A DNA stretch of 64,000 nucleotides. Source: an uncultured bacterium. Lineage in GTDB: Bacteria > Dictyoglomota > Dictyoglomia > Dictyoglomales > Dictyoglomaceae. Under the pieces are notes generated by a model. That model worked only from the letters and a program-made list of their open reading frames with translations, was not told the origin of the DNA and did no database searches. Shown piece by piece: positions 45,425 through 54,561 of the stretch (position 1 is the first letter of the stretch; each line of letters starts with the position of its first letter). The position numbers and the translations under genes are program-made. The stretch is taken from contig CALHLF010000018.1 in assembly GCA_938034905.1 (NCBI GenBank), positions 1 to 64,000 of the forward strand, read 5' to 3'.

Positions 45425-47265
45425 GAAAAATTTTAAAGGTTATTTTAGTTCTTTTTTTTATACTTAAAATAGGACTTTCTCAGGAAATAATTATTGCTCC
45501 AAATGTTTCTTATAAAAAGATAGAACAAGGATCCTTAGTTTATCATATTGCTACTATTCAATTTCCAAATCCCAATATTGATCTATTCAGTATCTTAGCC
45601 CAAGATCAGATAATTGGAAGGGAGAAATTAAGCAGTATAGCGAAAAGATATTCTGCGGATCTTGCAATAAATGGAAACTTTTTTAATCTTGACACTGGAG
45701 AACCCATTGGAATTTTTGTAAGTAATGGAGAATTAATAAAATTACCAATTAAAAGAGGAGCTTTTGCAATAACCTATGATAACAGAGTAGTAATAGATAT
45801 ATTTGAAACTACCATTAAGATCAAGATAGATAATAGAATAATAAACGTTAATAATCTTAATACTCCAAGAGGGGGAAATGATATAGTTCTTTTTACTAAA
45901 TGGTTTGCTAAAACTTCAGCTATTCAAAAAAATTCTTTTGCTGGTGTAAACATAATTATCGAATTAAATGAAAAAATTCCCTTTCATGGTATAATCTCTG
46001 GAAAAGTAATAAATATAGAATATGGAGTCACGAGCTCAATTATCCCTGAAAATGGATGCGTTCTTTCTCTTGGTGGTTTAGCCTTAAAAAATCTTCCTTT
46101 CTTTAGTGTAGGCAAGGAATTGGAGATAATTGTAGAGTCAAAGCCAACCATTCCTATAAAGGAAGCAATAGGAGGAGGTCCTATTCTTTTAAAAGATGGG
46201 AATATAGTATTAGGAAAAACAAAGGAAATGCCCTTTGATAGTAACATTATAGAAGGGAAACATCCAAGAACAATCATAGGAATAAAACAAGATATGATTT
46301 ATTTTTTCTTTATTGAAGGAAGAAAAGAAAATATCTCTGGAATGAGTTTGAAAGAAGTATCAGAGTTATTAAAAACCATGGGAATAGAAAGTGCATTAAA
46401 TTTAGATGGAGGAAGTTCTAGTAATATGGTTCTTTGGGGAGACCCCATAATAGATAGTGATAGGACAATTGCTTCTGCATTAATTTTAAGAAACACATCC
46501 CCAATTAGTAATCCCAAATATCTTACATTATTTCCTACAGATAATCCTATATATCTCCAAAAGGGAGAGAAGAAGAAAATATCTTTGCTTCTCCAAGATG
46601 AAAATTTTCATAAACTTGATATATCTTCGTTCAATTTGTCATGGACTGTTACTCCTTATATAGTTGATTTTAAATCGGAAAATATGGAAATAGAAGCCTT
46701 AGAAACGGGAGAATGTGAGATAGCTATAAATATTGGAGAACTAAGTACAAAACGAAAAATTTTTATATTTTCTGAGTCTTTAATAGAAGATTTTGAGATA
46801 GATAAAAATTGGAAAATCACAGGAGTAAATTTTGATCCATATTACACTACCTACACCATTACTAATAATAAATTTTATGAGGGAGCCTATTCCCTTGAAT
46901 TATCATATAAAACTCTTAAAGGGGATTCTTTCATATATTTAGAGTTAAATATTCCTATATCTCCTAAAATATCAAAAATCTCTTTAAAGGTGTTTGGAGA
47001 TAACCAAAAGGGATGGTTAAGGGCTCTTTTTTATGATAATAATAAAAAGCCTTATGTTTTAGATCTAACCCCTTATAAGGGTATTAATTGGAATGACAAT
47101 TGGAAAAATATAGAGAAGGAATTAAAAGATTTAAAACCATTAATTCCTTCATGGAATTTTGAACCAGCTTTTCCTCTAATTCTTCATTCTATATATATTG
47201 TGTTCCTTAATTCTGAAGCTATTGAAGGAAAGATCTATTTAGACAATTTACAATTTCATTATTGA
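45421..47265 (+). CDS. secreted phosphodiester glycosidase (NAGPA family) with C-terminal beta domain
   Basis: The 614-residue protein has a signal peptide (about residues 1-20) and a NAGPA/DUF2233-type phosphodiester glycosidase domain. Signature segments are NGNFFNLDTGEPIGIFVSNG near residue 84, GGGPILLKDG, and SALNLDGGSSSNMVLWG near residue 323. Family members cleave sugar-1-phosphodiesters. A C-terminal region of about 160 residues starting EDFEIDKNWKITG looks like a carbohydrate-binding jelly roll. It follows the large vWA gene with ATGA overlap and converges with proB, overlapping it by 7 bases without a terminator. Confidence 0.88.
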   Translation: MRKILKVILVLFFILKIGLSQEIIIAPNVSYKKIEQGSLVYHIATIQFPNPNIDLFSILAQDQIIGREKLSSIAKRYSADLAINGNFFNLDTGEPIGIFVSNGELIKLPIKRGAFAITYDNRVVIDIFETTIKIKIDNRIINVNNLNTPRGGNDIVLFTKWFAKTSAIQKNSFAGVNIIIELNEKIPFHGIISGKVINIEYGVTSSIIPENGCVLSLGGLALKNLPFFSVGKELEIIVESKPTIPIKEAIGGGPILLKDGNIVLGKTKEMPFDSNIIEGKHPRTIIGIKQDMIYFFFIEGRKENISGMSLKEVSELLKTMGIESALNLDGGSSSNMVLWGDPIIDSDRTIASALILRNTSPISNPKYLTLFPTDNPIYLQKGEKKKISLLLQDENFHKLDISSFNLSWTVTPYIVDFKSENMEIEALETGECEIAINIGELSTKRKIFIFSESLIEDFEIDKNWKITGVNFDPYYTTYTITNNKFYEGAYSLELSYKTLKGDSFIYLELNIPISPKISKISLKVFGDNQKGWLRALFYDNNKKPYVLDLTPYKGINWNDNWKNIEKELKDLKPLIPSWNFEPAFPLILHSIYIVFLNSEAIEGKIYLDNLQFHY

Positions 47266-48383
47266 TTAATTTTTTCACTTTCTTTAAGAACTAAATTATC
47301 TCTATGGATTGCTTCCTCATAGATAAAATTACCTAACTCAACAATTTCTTCCCTTGTTTTCCCAATAATCCTATTAAGTTCAAAACTGCTATAATTAGAA
47401 ATACCTCTCCCAATTTCTTCTCCATTTATATCACAAATTGATACCACATCCCCATTTGAAAAGTTTCCTTCAACTTTTTTTATTCCTACAGGTAATAAAC
47501 TTTTGCCCTTTTTAATAATAGCTTCCACAGCCCCCTCATCAATATATACTTTCCCTTCTGGTTTAGTAATAAAAAGAAGCCAATGCTTTCTTCTTTTTCT
47601 ATGCTCCTTTTTAGGAATAAAGTATGTCCCAATTTTTTCTCCCATTATTATTCTTATAATTACCTCTTGCACCTCTGAGCTTGCTAAGACCATAGGTATT
47701 CCAGCTTCCATTACAATTCTTGCTGAAGATATTTTCGTATACATTCCTCCTGTTCCTTTTCCAGGTCCAGCACTTTTCTCAAGGTTTTCATCAATCTCAT
47801 ATATTTCTGAAATAAGTTTTGCTGAAGGATCTAAGTGAGGATCCTTAGTATATACTCCTTCTACATCCGATAAAATTATTAACAGATCTGAATTAACAGC
47901 ACATGCAACCTTTGCAGAAAGGGTGTCGTTATCTCCAATCTTTATCTCATCTACTGCAACAGTATCATTTTCATTAACAATAGGTATTACTCCTTCCTTT
48001 AGGAGGGTTTCAAAAGTATAAGAGATATTTAAATATCTTTTTCTATCGTTTAAATCTTCCGCAGTTAATAAAATTTGAGCTACAGGTTGTTTAAAAAGAG
48101 AAAATAAATTGGAGTAGTATTGCATTAACCTAATTTGTCCGATAGCTGCCAATGCTTGTTTTGCAGGTAAATCCTTCCTATTCGCTAAGCTCTTTAATAT
48201 CTCTTTCCCTGATGCAATAGCCCCTGATGATACCAAAATAACTTCTTTATTTAGACGTCTTACCTTAACACACTGTTCCACAATCCTTAAAAGCTTTTCT
48301 TGAGAAAGGGACCCCAAAGGATCTAACAAACTTGAGGTCCCTATTTTTATTACAATTCTTTTATAATTCTGAGTCAATTTCAA
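47259..48383 (-). CDS. proB: glutamate 5-kinase ProB
   Basis: ProB phosphorylates glutamate in the first step of proline synthesis. The 374-residue protein has the amino-acid kinase domain: RIVIKIGTSSLLDP, VILVSSGAIASGKEIL, VIPIVNENDTVAVDEIKIGD and GPGKGTGGMYTKISSA. A C-terminal PUA domain (GKVYIDEGAVEAIIKKG) follows. The start is TTG at 48383, with GGTGGGG four bases upstream, inside the end of the DUF951 gene by 23 bases. proA is not in the window. It is the last gene of the long minus-strand LPS-side transcript. Confidence 0.95.
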   Translation of the reverse strand: MKLTQNYKRIVIKIGTSSLLDPLGSLSQEKLLRIVEQCVKVRRLNKEVILVSSGAIASGKEILKSLANRKDLPAKQALAAIGQIRLMQYYSNLFSLFKQPVAQILLTAEDLNDRKRYLNISYTFETLLKEGVIPIVNENDTVAVDEIKIGDNDTLSAKVACAVNSDLLIILSDVEGVYTKDPHLDPSAKLISEIYEIDENLEKSAGPGKGTGGMYTKISSARIVMEAGIPMVLASSEVQEVIIRIIMGEKIGTYFIPKKEHRKRRKHWLLFITKPEGKVYIDEGAVEAIIKKGKSLLPVGIKKVEGNFSNGDVVSICDINGEEIGRGISNYSSFELNRIIGKTREEIVELGNFIYEEAIHRDNLVLKESEKINQ

Positions 48384-48564
48384 TTTTCCCCACCTTTTTA
48401 GCCTTGAATTTTATTTTAATTCTTGGAATCATCACAATATGTCCACACTTTTCACATTTTAGTTTTATATCTACACCAACAAAAAGCACTATCCAAGTCT
48501 TTCCTCCACAAGGATGAGGTTTAGGAAGTTCTATAATATCTCCCACCTCAAAGCGTGTAATCAT
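48361..48564 (-). CDS. DUF951 small protein
   Basis: The 67-residue protein is DUF951: FEVGDIIELPKPHPCGGKTW is followed by LKCEKCGHIVMIPR, with cysteines that could bind zinc. Function is unknown; the family is widespread in Firmicutes and often near ribosome-related genes. The ATG at 48564 overlaps the stop of the EF-G-like gene as ATGA, and its end overlaps proB by 23 bases. Confidence 0.9.
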   Translation of the reverse strand: MITRFEVGDIIELPKPHPCGGKTWIVLFVGVDIKLKCEKCGHIVMIPRIKIKFKAKKVGKIEIDSEL

Positions 48565-50651
48565 TCTTCCTCTTCCTCTAATTTAGGTTTTGCCTTCGCA
48601 ATAATTTCTTCCTGAATTTTAGCAGGTACTTCTTCATAGTGAGAAAACTTCATAGTATAGGAACCTCTACCTTGGGTTATAGATTTTAATGTAGAAGAAT
48701 ATCTTAACATTTCTGCAAGAGGAACCAATGCTTTTATAACCTGCAATTTACCCATAGAGTCAATTTGTAATACTTTACCCCTTCTACCATTAAGATCACT
48801 TATTATATCCCCAGTATAACTATCCGGAGCTGTAACCTCTACAAGCATTATAGGTTCTAATAGGACGGGTTTTGCCTCAATAAATCCCTTTTTAAACGCC
48901 TTCGCAGCAGCAACCTTAAAGGCCATATCCGATGAATCAACCTCATGATAGGAACCATCGAATAAAGTTACTTTAACATCTACTATGGGATATCCTGCTA
49001 ATATTCCCTTTTCCATCGTTTCTCTAATTCCCTTCTCTACCGCAGGTATATAGTTTTTAGGAACTACACCTCCTACTATCTTATCAACAAATTCAAAACC
49101 TCCACCTCTTGGTAGAGGCTCCAATTCAAGCCATACATGTCCATATTGTCCTCGTCCTCCTGTTTGTTTTTTCACTTTTCCTTCTGCTTTTACAGAAGTT
49201 CTTATAGTCTCTCTATATGCAACTTGTGGAGTTCCTAAGGTAACATTGACTCCAAATTTCCTCTGCATTCGTTCTACAACAACTTCTAAATGAGAATCCC
49301 CTAAACCATAAATTAAGGTCTCATTTGTCTCAAAATTTCTCTGAATCCTAATTGTAGGATCTTCCTCTACAATTCTTGATAATGCAGAACTCATTCTATC
49401 TTCGTCCGCTCTTGATTTTGGAATAACAGAAACAGAGAATACAGGTTCTGGAAATTCTAAGGGCTTAACTTTTAAGAGAAAGTCTTTATCTGCAAGAGTA
49501 TCATTAGTTGATGTTTCCTTTAGTTTAGATACTACACAAAGATCTCCTGCAACTACTTCTATGGTTTGTTCTTGATTCTTTCCCCTTTGATAATAAACTT
49601 GAGCGATTTTTTCCTGAGTTTCTTTATTTACATTAAATAAATTAGAGTCAGGTCTTAAATTTCCTGATAGGATTCTAAGATAATTTAATCTTCCCACGAA
49701 GGGATCTGCAGATGTTTTAAATACAAAAGCTAAAGTTTGCTTGTTATTTCCTATATTTATTTCCTTCTCTTCTCCAGTTTTTATATCCTCTACTTTGATA
49801 GGTTTTCTCTCCTTTGGATTTGGGAAAAATTCCACAACAGCATCTAAAAATTTTGATACTCCTATGTTCTTAAGGGAAGAAACCCCAAAGACAGGAAAAA
49901 TCTCCCTATCTATAAATGTTTTCTTTAAAGTTTTAATTATTTCCTCACCTTCGATTTCCTCTCCTTCTAAATATCTTTGAAGAAGCTCTTCATCAGATTC
50001 AATTATACTTTCAATTAAATTTTGTCTCCATTTTTCAATAGAGCTAGTTAATTCTGATGGAATTTCTATTTCCTTTGGCTCTCCTTTATCGTCAGGATAT
50101 AAATATGCCTTCTTATTTAAAAGATCTACAACCCCTTGAAAATTTGCTTCTTTTCCTATAGGAATAAAAACTGGAAGAACTTTATTTCCAAATCTTTCTT
50201 GTATTACTTTTAAAATTTCAAAAAAATCTGAATTTTCTCTATCTAATTTATTAATAACAAAAGCAGTAGGAAGATTATTTTCCTGAGACATTCCCCATAT
50301 CTTTTCATGCTGAACCTGAATACCTGAAATAGCATCTATCACTAATACTACAGAATCTACTGCTAAAAAAGCACTTATTACTTCTCCAATGAAATCAGCA
50401 TATCCTGGGGTATCTATAATATTAATCTTTTTACCCTTCCATTCGATAGGAAGTAAAGACAAGTTAAGAGAAATTCCCCTTTTTACTTCTTCAGGCTCAT
50501 AATCTGAAACAGTATTCCCATTTTCTACCTTTCCCATTCGATCAATAACCTTTGCAGAATAAAGTATTGCTTCAGATAAAGTGGTTTTCCCAGAACTTCC
50601 GTGCCCAAAAAGTCCAATATTTCTTAAATCTTCAGTTGTATATTGTTTCAT
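48561..50651 (-). CDS. elongation factor G-like GTPase (EF-G paralogue)
   Basis: The 696-residue protein has the five domains of EF-G. The G1 loop is IGLFGHGSSGKTTLSEAIL, G3 is INIIDTPGYADFIGEV, and G4 is VINKLDREN. The C-terminal part includes GGRGQYGHVWLELEPLPRG. The G1 loop H-G-S-S-G-K-T differs from the H-I-D-A-G-K-T of canonical EF-G, and it places it with the EF-G-like (FusA2-type) paralogues whose role is uncertain. The main EF-G would be expected in the str operon elsewhere. It lies between dut and DUF951 in the same transcript. Confidence 0.88.
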   Translation of the reverse strand: MKQYTTEDLRNIGLFGHGSSGKTTLSEAILYSAKVIDRMGKVENGNTVSDYEPEEVKRGISLNLSLLPIEWKGKKINIIDTPGYADFIGEVISAFLAVDSVVLVIDAISGIQVQHEKIWGMSQENNLPTAFVINKLDRENSDFFEILKVIQERFGNKVLPVFIPIGKEANFQGVVDLLNKKAYLYPDDKGEPKEIEIPSELTSSIEKWRQNLIESIIESDEELLQRYLEGEEIEGEEIIKTLKKTFIDREIFPVFGVSSLKNIGVSKFLDAVVEFFPNPKERKPIKVEDIKTGEEKEINIGNNKQTLAFVFKTSADPFVGRLNYLRILSGNLRPDSNLFNVNKETQEKIAQVYYQRGKNQEQTIEVVAGDLCVVSKLKETSTNDTLADKDFLLKVKPLEFPEPVFSVSVIPKSRADEDRMSSALSRIVEEDPTIRIQRNFETNETLIYGLGDSHLEVVVERMQRKFGVNVTLGTPQVAYRETIRTSVKAEGKVKKQTGGRGQYGHVWLELEPLPRGGGFEFVDKIVGGVVPKNYIPAVEKGIRETMEKGILAGYPIVDVKVTLFDGSYHEVDSSDMAFKVAAAKAFKKGFIEAKPVLLEPIMLVEVTAPDSYTGDIISDLNGRRGKVLQIDSMGKLQVIKALVPLAEMLRYSSTLKSITQGRGSYTMKFSHYEEVPAKIQEEIIAKAKPKLEEEEE

Positions 50652-50690
50652 TTTTTAATCTTAAACCCCCTTCTTTTAATTATTTTTATA

Positions 50691-51140
50691 TCAAATTCCA
50701 GTACTTCCAAATCCCTTCTCCCCCCTTTTAGATGGGGGTAAACAATTTACCTCTTTCCATTCAATCTTTTGAAAGGATAGGATTAAAAGTTGAGCAATCC
50801 TCATACCCCTTTTCCCATAGAAGGTCTTGCCTGAGAAATTAATAAGATTTATGAAAATTTCACCTCTATAATCACTATCAATTAAACCTGGAGTATTGAG
50901 TATAGTTATTCCTTCTCTTGCTGATAATCCACTTCGGGGAAGAATTAGTCCAAGAAAACCCTCAGGAAGAGCAATCTTTATACCTGTGGGAATTAATTTT
51001 CCCCCATTAATTTCATTAAAAGGGGGAAGGATAAAATCTTCTCGGGAAAAGAGATCAAGAGCACTTGCCCCTTCAGTAGAATAAAAGGGGAGAGGTAAAT
51101 TCTTATCAATTCGTTCTATATATACATGTACCTTTTCCAT
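50691..51140 (-). CDS. dut: deoxyuridine 5'-triphosphate nucleotidohydrolase
   Basis: dUTPase removes dUTP and supplies dUMP for thymidylate synthesis. The 149-residue trimeric-type protein has the five motifs: [48 protein letters not shown], and the C-terminal [10 protein letters not shown]. Motif 3 (G-x-I-D-x-x-Y-x-G) holds the catalytic Asp. The gap to proS upstream is nine bases. Length is normal. Confidence 0.96.
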   Translation of the reverse strand: MEKVHVYIERIDKNLPLPFYSTEGASALDLFSREDFILPPFNEINGGKLIPTGIKIALPEGFLGLILPRSGLSAREGITILNTPGLIDSDYRGEIFINLINFSGKTFYGKRGMRIAQLLILSFQKIEWKEVNCLPPSKRGEKGFGSTGI

Positions 51141-51149
51141 TTTTTTTAA

Positions 51150-52595
51150 CTAATATGCCTTTGCAAATAATGCTTTTATATTAGTATCTTTACCACAGAA
51201 AATACACTTTCCTTTTTCTTCTTTCCAATCAAAGGGAAGATTCCGAATAGTAGCAGAAGTTAATTCCTTTATAGATATTTCACAATTTCCATTTCCACAC
51301 CAACTCGCTTTAATAAATCCTCTTCTTTTATCAATTATTCTTTTAAACTCTTCTAAGGATTCAACTTCATAAGTATTTTCATTTCTGAATTTCAATGCTT
51401 TATCAAACATAGTTTTCTGAATGTCTTCTAATAAATTTTTAAGCTCAGGAACCATATTGATTTTTTTATATGAGATTTTAGTTCTCAAATCTCTTCGAGC
51501 AACAAAAATTTCTTCCTTTTCCACCTCCCTTGGTCCAATTTCAATTCTTACAGGTACTCCCTTTAATTCCCATTCATTGAATTTCCAGCCAGGGGTATGT
51601 TCTTCATCTTTATCTACAAAAACTCTAAAATACTCCCTTAATATTGTTGCAACATCATCCACATAATTGTAAATCTTCTCTTTATCTTTCTCATCTTTCC
51701 AAATGGGGATTATAACAATTTGATATGGAGCTACCTTAGGGGGTAAAACAAGTCCAAAATCATCCCCATGAGTCATTATTAGAGCTCCAATAACCCTTGT
51801 AGAAACCCCCCAACTGGTTTGCCAAACATATTTCCTCTCTCCATCCACATCTTGAAAAGTTATATTAAAAGCCTTAGCAAAGTGTTGTCCGAGATTATGA
51901 GATGTTCCCCCTTGAAGCGCTCTCCCATCGGCAAGGAGTACCTCGATAGAATAAGTTCTTAATGCCCCTGCAAATTTTTCGTTTTCTGTTTTTACTCCTG
52001 CAACAACTGGAATAGATAAATCTTTCTCAAAAAACTCCTTATATACATTTAGCATTTTTATAGCTTCCTCTTCTGCCTCCTCCTGAGTTCTATGAGCAGT
52101 ATGCCCTTCCTGCCATAGAAATTCAGTAGTTCTAAGAAAAAGCCTTGTCTCCTTTTCCCATCTTACTACATTTGCCCACTGGTTTATAAGTAGAGGAAGA
52201 TCTCGCCAAGATTGAATCCATTTAGAGAACATACTACATATTATTGACTCTGAAGTAGGTCTTACTGCTAAGGGCTCTATTAAATCCTCATCTCCACCCT
52301 TTGTTACCCATGCGACTTGAGGAGAGAATCCTTCTACATGCTCGGCCTCTTTTTCTAAAAAGCTTTTAGGAATAAAAAGGGGGAAATATGCATTTTCATG
52401 GCCTGTTTTTTTTATTTTCTCATCCAAAACCCTTTGAAGATTTTCCCATAAAGCATATCCATAGGGTCTAATCACCATACAGCCTTTAATGGGAGCATAA
52501 TCTGCGAGCTTTGCTTTTAAGATAACATCAGTGTACCAACGTGAAAAATCCTCTTTTTGAGAAGTAATATTTTCTACAAATTTTTTCTCCTCCAT
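51150..52595 (-). CDS. proS: prolyl-tRNA synthetase, archaeal/eukaryal-type
   Basis: ProS charges tRNA-Pro. The 481-residue protein belongs to the ProRS type 3 (archaeal/eukaryal-like) group: no bacterial editing insertion is present, and a zinc-binding C-terminal tail with CIFCGK is seen. Class II motif 2 appears as RWEKETRLFLRTTEFLWQEG and motif 3 as GALIMTHGDDFGLVLPP. The ATG at 52595 has GGAGG upstream. It lies 11 bases after DUF3084. Confidence 0.94.
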   Translation of the reverse strand: MEEKKFVENITSQKEDFSRWYTDVILKAKLADYAPIKGCMVIRPYGYALWENLQRVLDEKIKKTGHENAYFPLFIPKSFLEKEAEHVEGFSPQVAWVTKGGDEDLIEPLAVRPTSESIICSMFSKWIQSWRDLPLLINQWANVVRWEKETRLFLRTTEFLWQEGHTAHRTQEEAEEEAIKMLNVYKEFFEKDLSIPVVAGVKTENEKFAGALRTYSIEVLLADGRALQGGTSHNLGQHFAKAFNITFQDVDGERKYVWQTSWGVSTRVIGALIMTHGDDFGLVLPPKVAPYQIVIIPIWKDEKDKEKIYNYVDDVATILREYFRVFVDKDEEHTPGWKFNEWELKGVPVRIEIGPREVEKEEIFVARRDLRTKISYKKINMVPELKNLLEDIQKTMFDKALKFRNENTYEVESLEEFKRIIDKRRGFIKASWCGNGNCEISIKELTSATIRNLPFDWKEEKGKCIFCGKDTNIKALFAKAY

Positions 52596-52606
52596 ATCAA
52601 AACCTC

Positions 52607-53800
52607 CTATAACTCAAATCTTATTTTCAGAGGACCACTATTATATGTATCTTCTGTCACTATTACACTTAATATAACTTTTTTTCCTTTTTCTTTTATT
52701 TTATAAACTATATCATAAAAATCTTCCAAAGAAATATCCCCAACAGTATTGGTTAATGGATCTGGTAATATTCCACTAAGTTGTGCAATTTTATTTACAT
52801 CAGATAGTATCTCAAGAAGCTTTGCTTCTATTTTATCTTTTGTTTCACTTCCATCTACAACTCTTGTAAGAATAACTTGATTTTTATGAAAAACTAAGTA
52901 ATAGGGATATATTTGCAAATTAACTAAAACTGGTTCTCCTTCAAAGGTATTTACCATAGCTATACTCCTAATAACTTTATCACCAGGAGTCATAAGGGCA
53001 TTTATAAGTTTATCCCACTCAGACTTTGGAAGCCATACTGCTCCTTTATCATTAGAAGAGCCTGCACCCCTATTTAATGCAATCTGTTCTAAAAGACGAA
53101 GCAATGTTTTTCCTTCATTAATGGCCTCATTCTTTGATAAATTACCTCTACTTACCCAATTTAAAATCAATTCTCCTCGTCTAAATATAATACCCTCACT
53201 TCTAATAAGATTAATAGTACTTGACAAGAACTCTATCTCTTCCACTAAACCTCTTTTTTCTTCATTTAATCGTTCCTTTTCTTTTTCTAAAATTGAAACT
53301 CTCTTTGATATATCATATAAAGCCCTTTGAAGAATTTCTTTATCTTTTAAAAGTTTATTCCTTTCTAAATTAAGTTTAGAGATTTCTTTATTTAAATCTT
53401 CCTTATCTTTTTCCAATTTCTCAAGCTCTTTTCTAAATTTTTCAAGTTCTTCCCTTATTAATTCTCTTTCTTTTGTTCTTTCAGAAAGTCTCTGTATTAC
53501 ACTATTTAACTCCTCATTTTTTATACTTATAGCAACTTGGAGAGAACTTAACTGTTTCTTTAATCTATCTAAACCAAAAATTGCAGTTCTTACATTTTCT
53601 GAAGAAAGAGAAAGAACTATTAGAGTAAAAAGCATAATTAATATACCAGTAATAACACTTATTAATCGAGAAGTATATTTAGGTCTAAGATTGAAAAGAG
53701 TTAACTTCTTTTTTCCTACCTTTCTTCCCACATAATCTCCCAAATATGCAATAACTCCACTCAAAAGAAGAAGTATTAAAATTAAGAAAAGTCCTGACAT
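52607..53800 (-). CDS. DUF3084 membrane protein with coiled coil
   Basis: The 397-residue protein has two N-terminal membrane helices with YLGDYVGRKVGKKKLTLFNL between them, the DUF3084 signature. A long coiled coil follows (about residues 75-190). The C-terminal half is a compact domain without known function. DUF3084 occurs in cyanobacteria and Firmicutes-like lineages, and is often next to LPS or outer-membrane genes. The ATG overlaps the lptB stop as TAATG. The context (lptB on one side) suggests an envelope role, which is inference. Confidence 0.85.
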   Translation of the reverse strand: MSGLFLILILLLLSGVIAYLGDYVGRKVGKKKLTLFNLRPKYTSRLISVITGILIMLFTLIVLSLSSENVRTAIFGLDRLKKQLSSLQVAISIKNEELNSVIQRLSERTKERELIREELEKFRKELEKLEKDKEDLNKEISKLNLERNKLLKDKEILQRALYDISKRVSILEKEKERLNEEKRGLVEEIEFLSSTINLIRSEGIIFRRGELILNWVSRGNLSKNEAINEGKTLLRLLEQIALNRGAGSSNDKGAVWLPKSEWDKLINALMTPGDKVIRSIAMVNTFEGEPVLVNLQIYPYYLVFHKNQVILTRVVDGSETKDKIEAKLLEILSDVNKIAQLSGILPDPLTNTVGDISLEDFYDIVYKIKEKGKKVILSVIVTEDTYNSGPLKIRFEL

Positions 53801-54519
53801 TAGATATTAAACCTCTCCCCTAAGAAGAATCTTTTCGCCAAGTCATTATTCACAATTTCTTCAGGGGTTCCTGATATAAGTATTTCACCAGAATAAATAA
53901 TATAGGCATAATCAGTTATTGCTAAGGTATCTCTTACATTATGATCGGTAATCAAAATTCCTAAATTTTTACCTCTCAAGTAATGGATTGTTTCTTGAAG
54001 ATTTTGAACAGTTAAAGGATCAACTCCAGCGAAGGGCTCATCAAGAAGAATATATTTAGGAGAAAGAGCCAAAACTCTAGCAATTTCTACCCTTCTTCTT
54101 TCCCCGCCAGATAGACTATAACCATAGTTCTTTCTAACCTCTTGTAAATGAAATTCCTCAATAAGTTCATTTAGCTTTATTTTTTGCTCTCTTGGGGTTA
54201 AATTAGTTAATTCTAAAACCAATTTAATATTATCCTCCACTGATAATTTTCTAAATATTGTAGGATCTTGTGCTAAATATCCCAAACCCATTTTTGCCCT
54301 TTTAGGCATTGATAGATACGTAATGTCTTCACCCTCTAATAGGATTCTTCCTGCATCAGCAAATACTTCTCCCATGATAGTATAAAAAGTTGTAGTTTTT
54401 CCTGCACCATTAGGACCTAATAATCCTACCACCATTCCAGGTTCTACCTGCAATGATACATTCTTTACTACACATCTTTTACCATAATATTTATAAATTC
54501 CTACTGTCTCTAATGCCAT
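53800..54519 (-). CDS. lptB: LPS export ABC transporter ATP-binding protein LptB
   Basis: LptB powers LPS extraction from the inner membrane with LptF/LptG. The 239-residue ATPase has Walker A LLGPNGAGKTTTFYTIMG (about residues 33-50), the LptB-type Q-loop region GLGYLAQDPTIFRKLSVEDN, signature LSGGERRRVEIARVLA, and Walker B ILLDEPFAGVDPLTVQ. The partners LptF, LptG, LptC and LptA are not in this window. No ribosome binding site precedes the ATG at 54519. A promoter -10 box lies only 12 bases upstream, so a leaderless mRNA is likely. Confidence 0.92.
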   Translation of the reverse strand: MALETVGIYKYYGKRCVVKNVSLQVEPGMVVGLLGPNGAGKTTTFYTIMGEVFADAGRILLEGEDITYLSMPKRAKMGLGYLAQDPTIFRKLSVEDNIKLVLELTNLTPREQKIKLNELIEEFHLQEVRKNYGYSLSGGERRRVEIARVLALSPKYILLDEPFAGVDPLTVQNLQETIHYLRGKNLGILITDHNVRDTLAITDYAYIIYSGEILISGTPEEIVNNDLAKRFFLGERFNI

Positions 54520-54531
54520 GTTTTAAAGATA

Positions 54532-54560
54532 ATGTTAAAGAAAAAGAAAGAAGATGTCAA
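54532..54560 (-). promoter_or_regulatory. putative lptB promoter close to the start codon
   Basis: On the minus strand a perfect TTGACA (54555-54560) is followed after 17 bases by TAACAT (54532-54537). Only 12 bases separate the -10 box from the lptB ATG, giving a leader of about six bases or fewer. This is a new start inside the LPS-side transcript, placed after the TPR gene. Confidence 0.5.
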
Positions 54561-54561
54561 T

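Noticed and set aside
47259-47300. Terminator between the convergent NAGPA gene and proB.
   Set aside because: The genes overlap by 7 bases, and no stem followed by a T-run was found.
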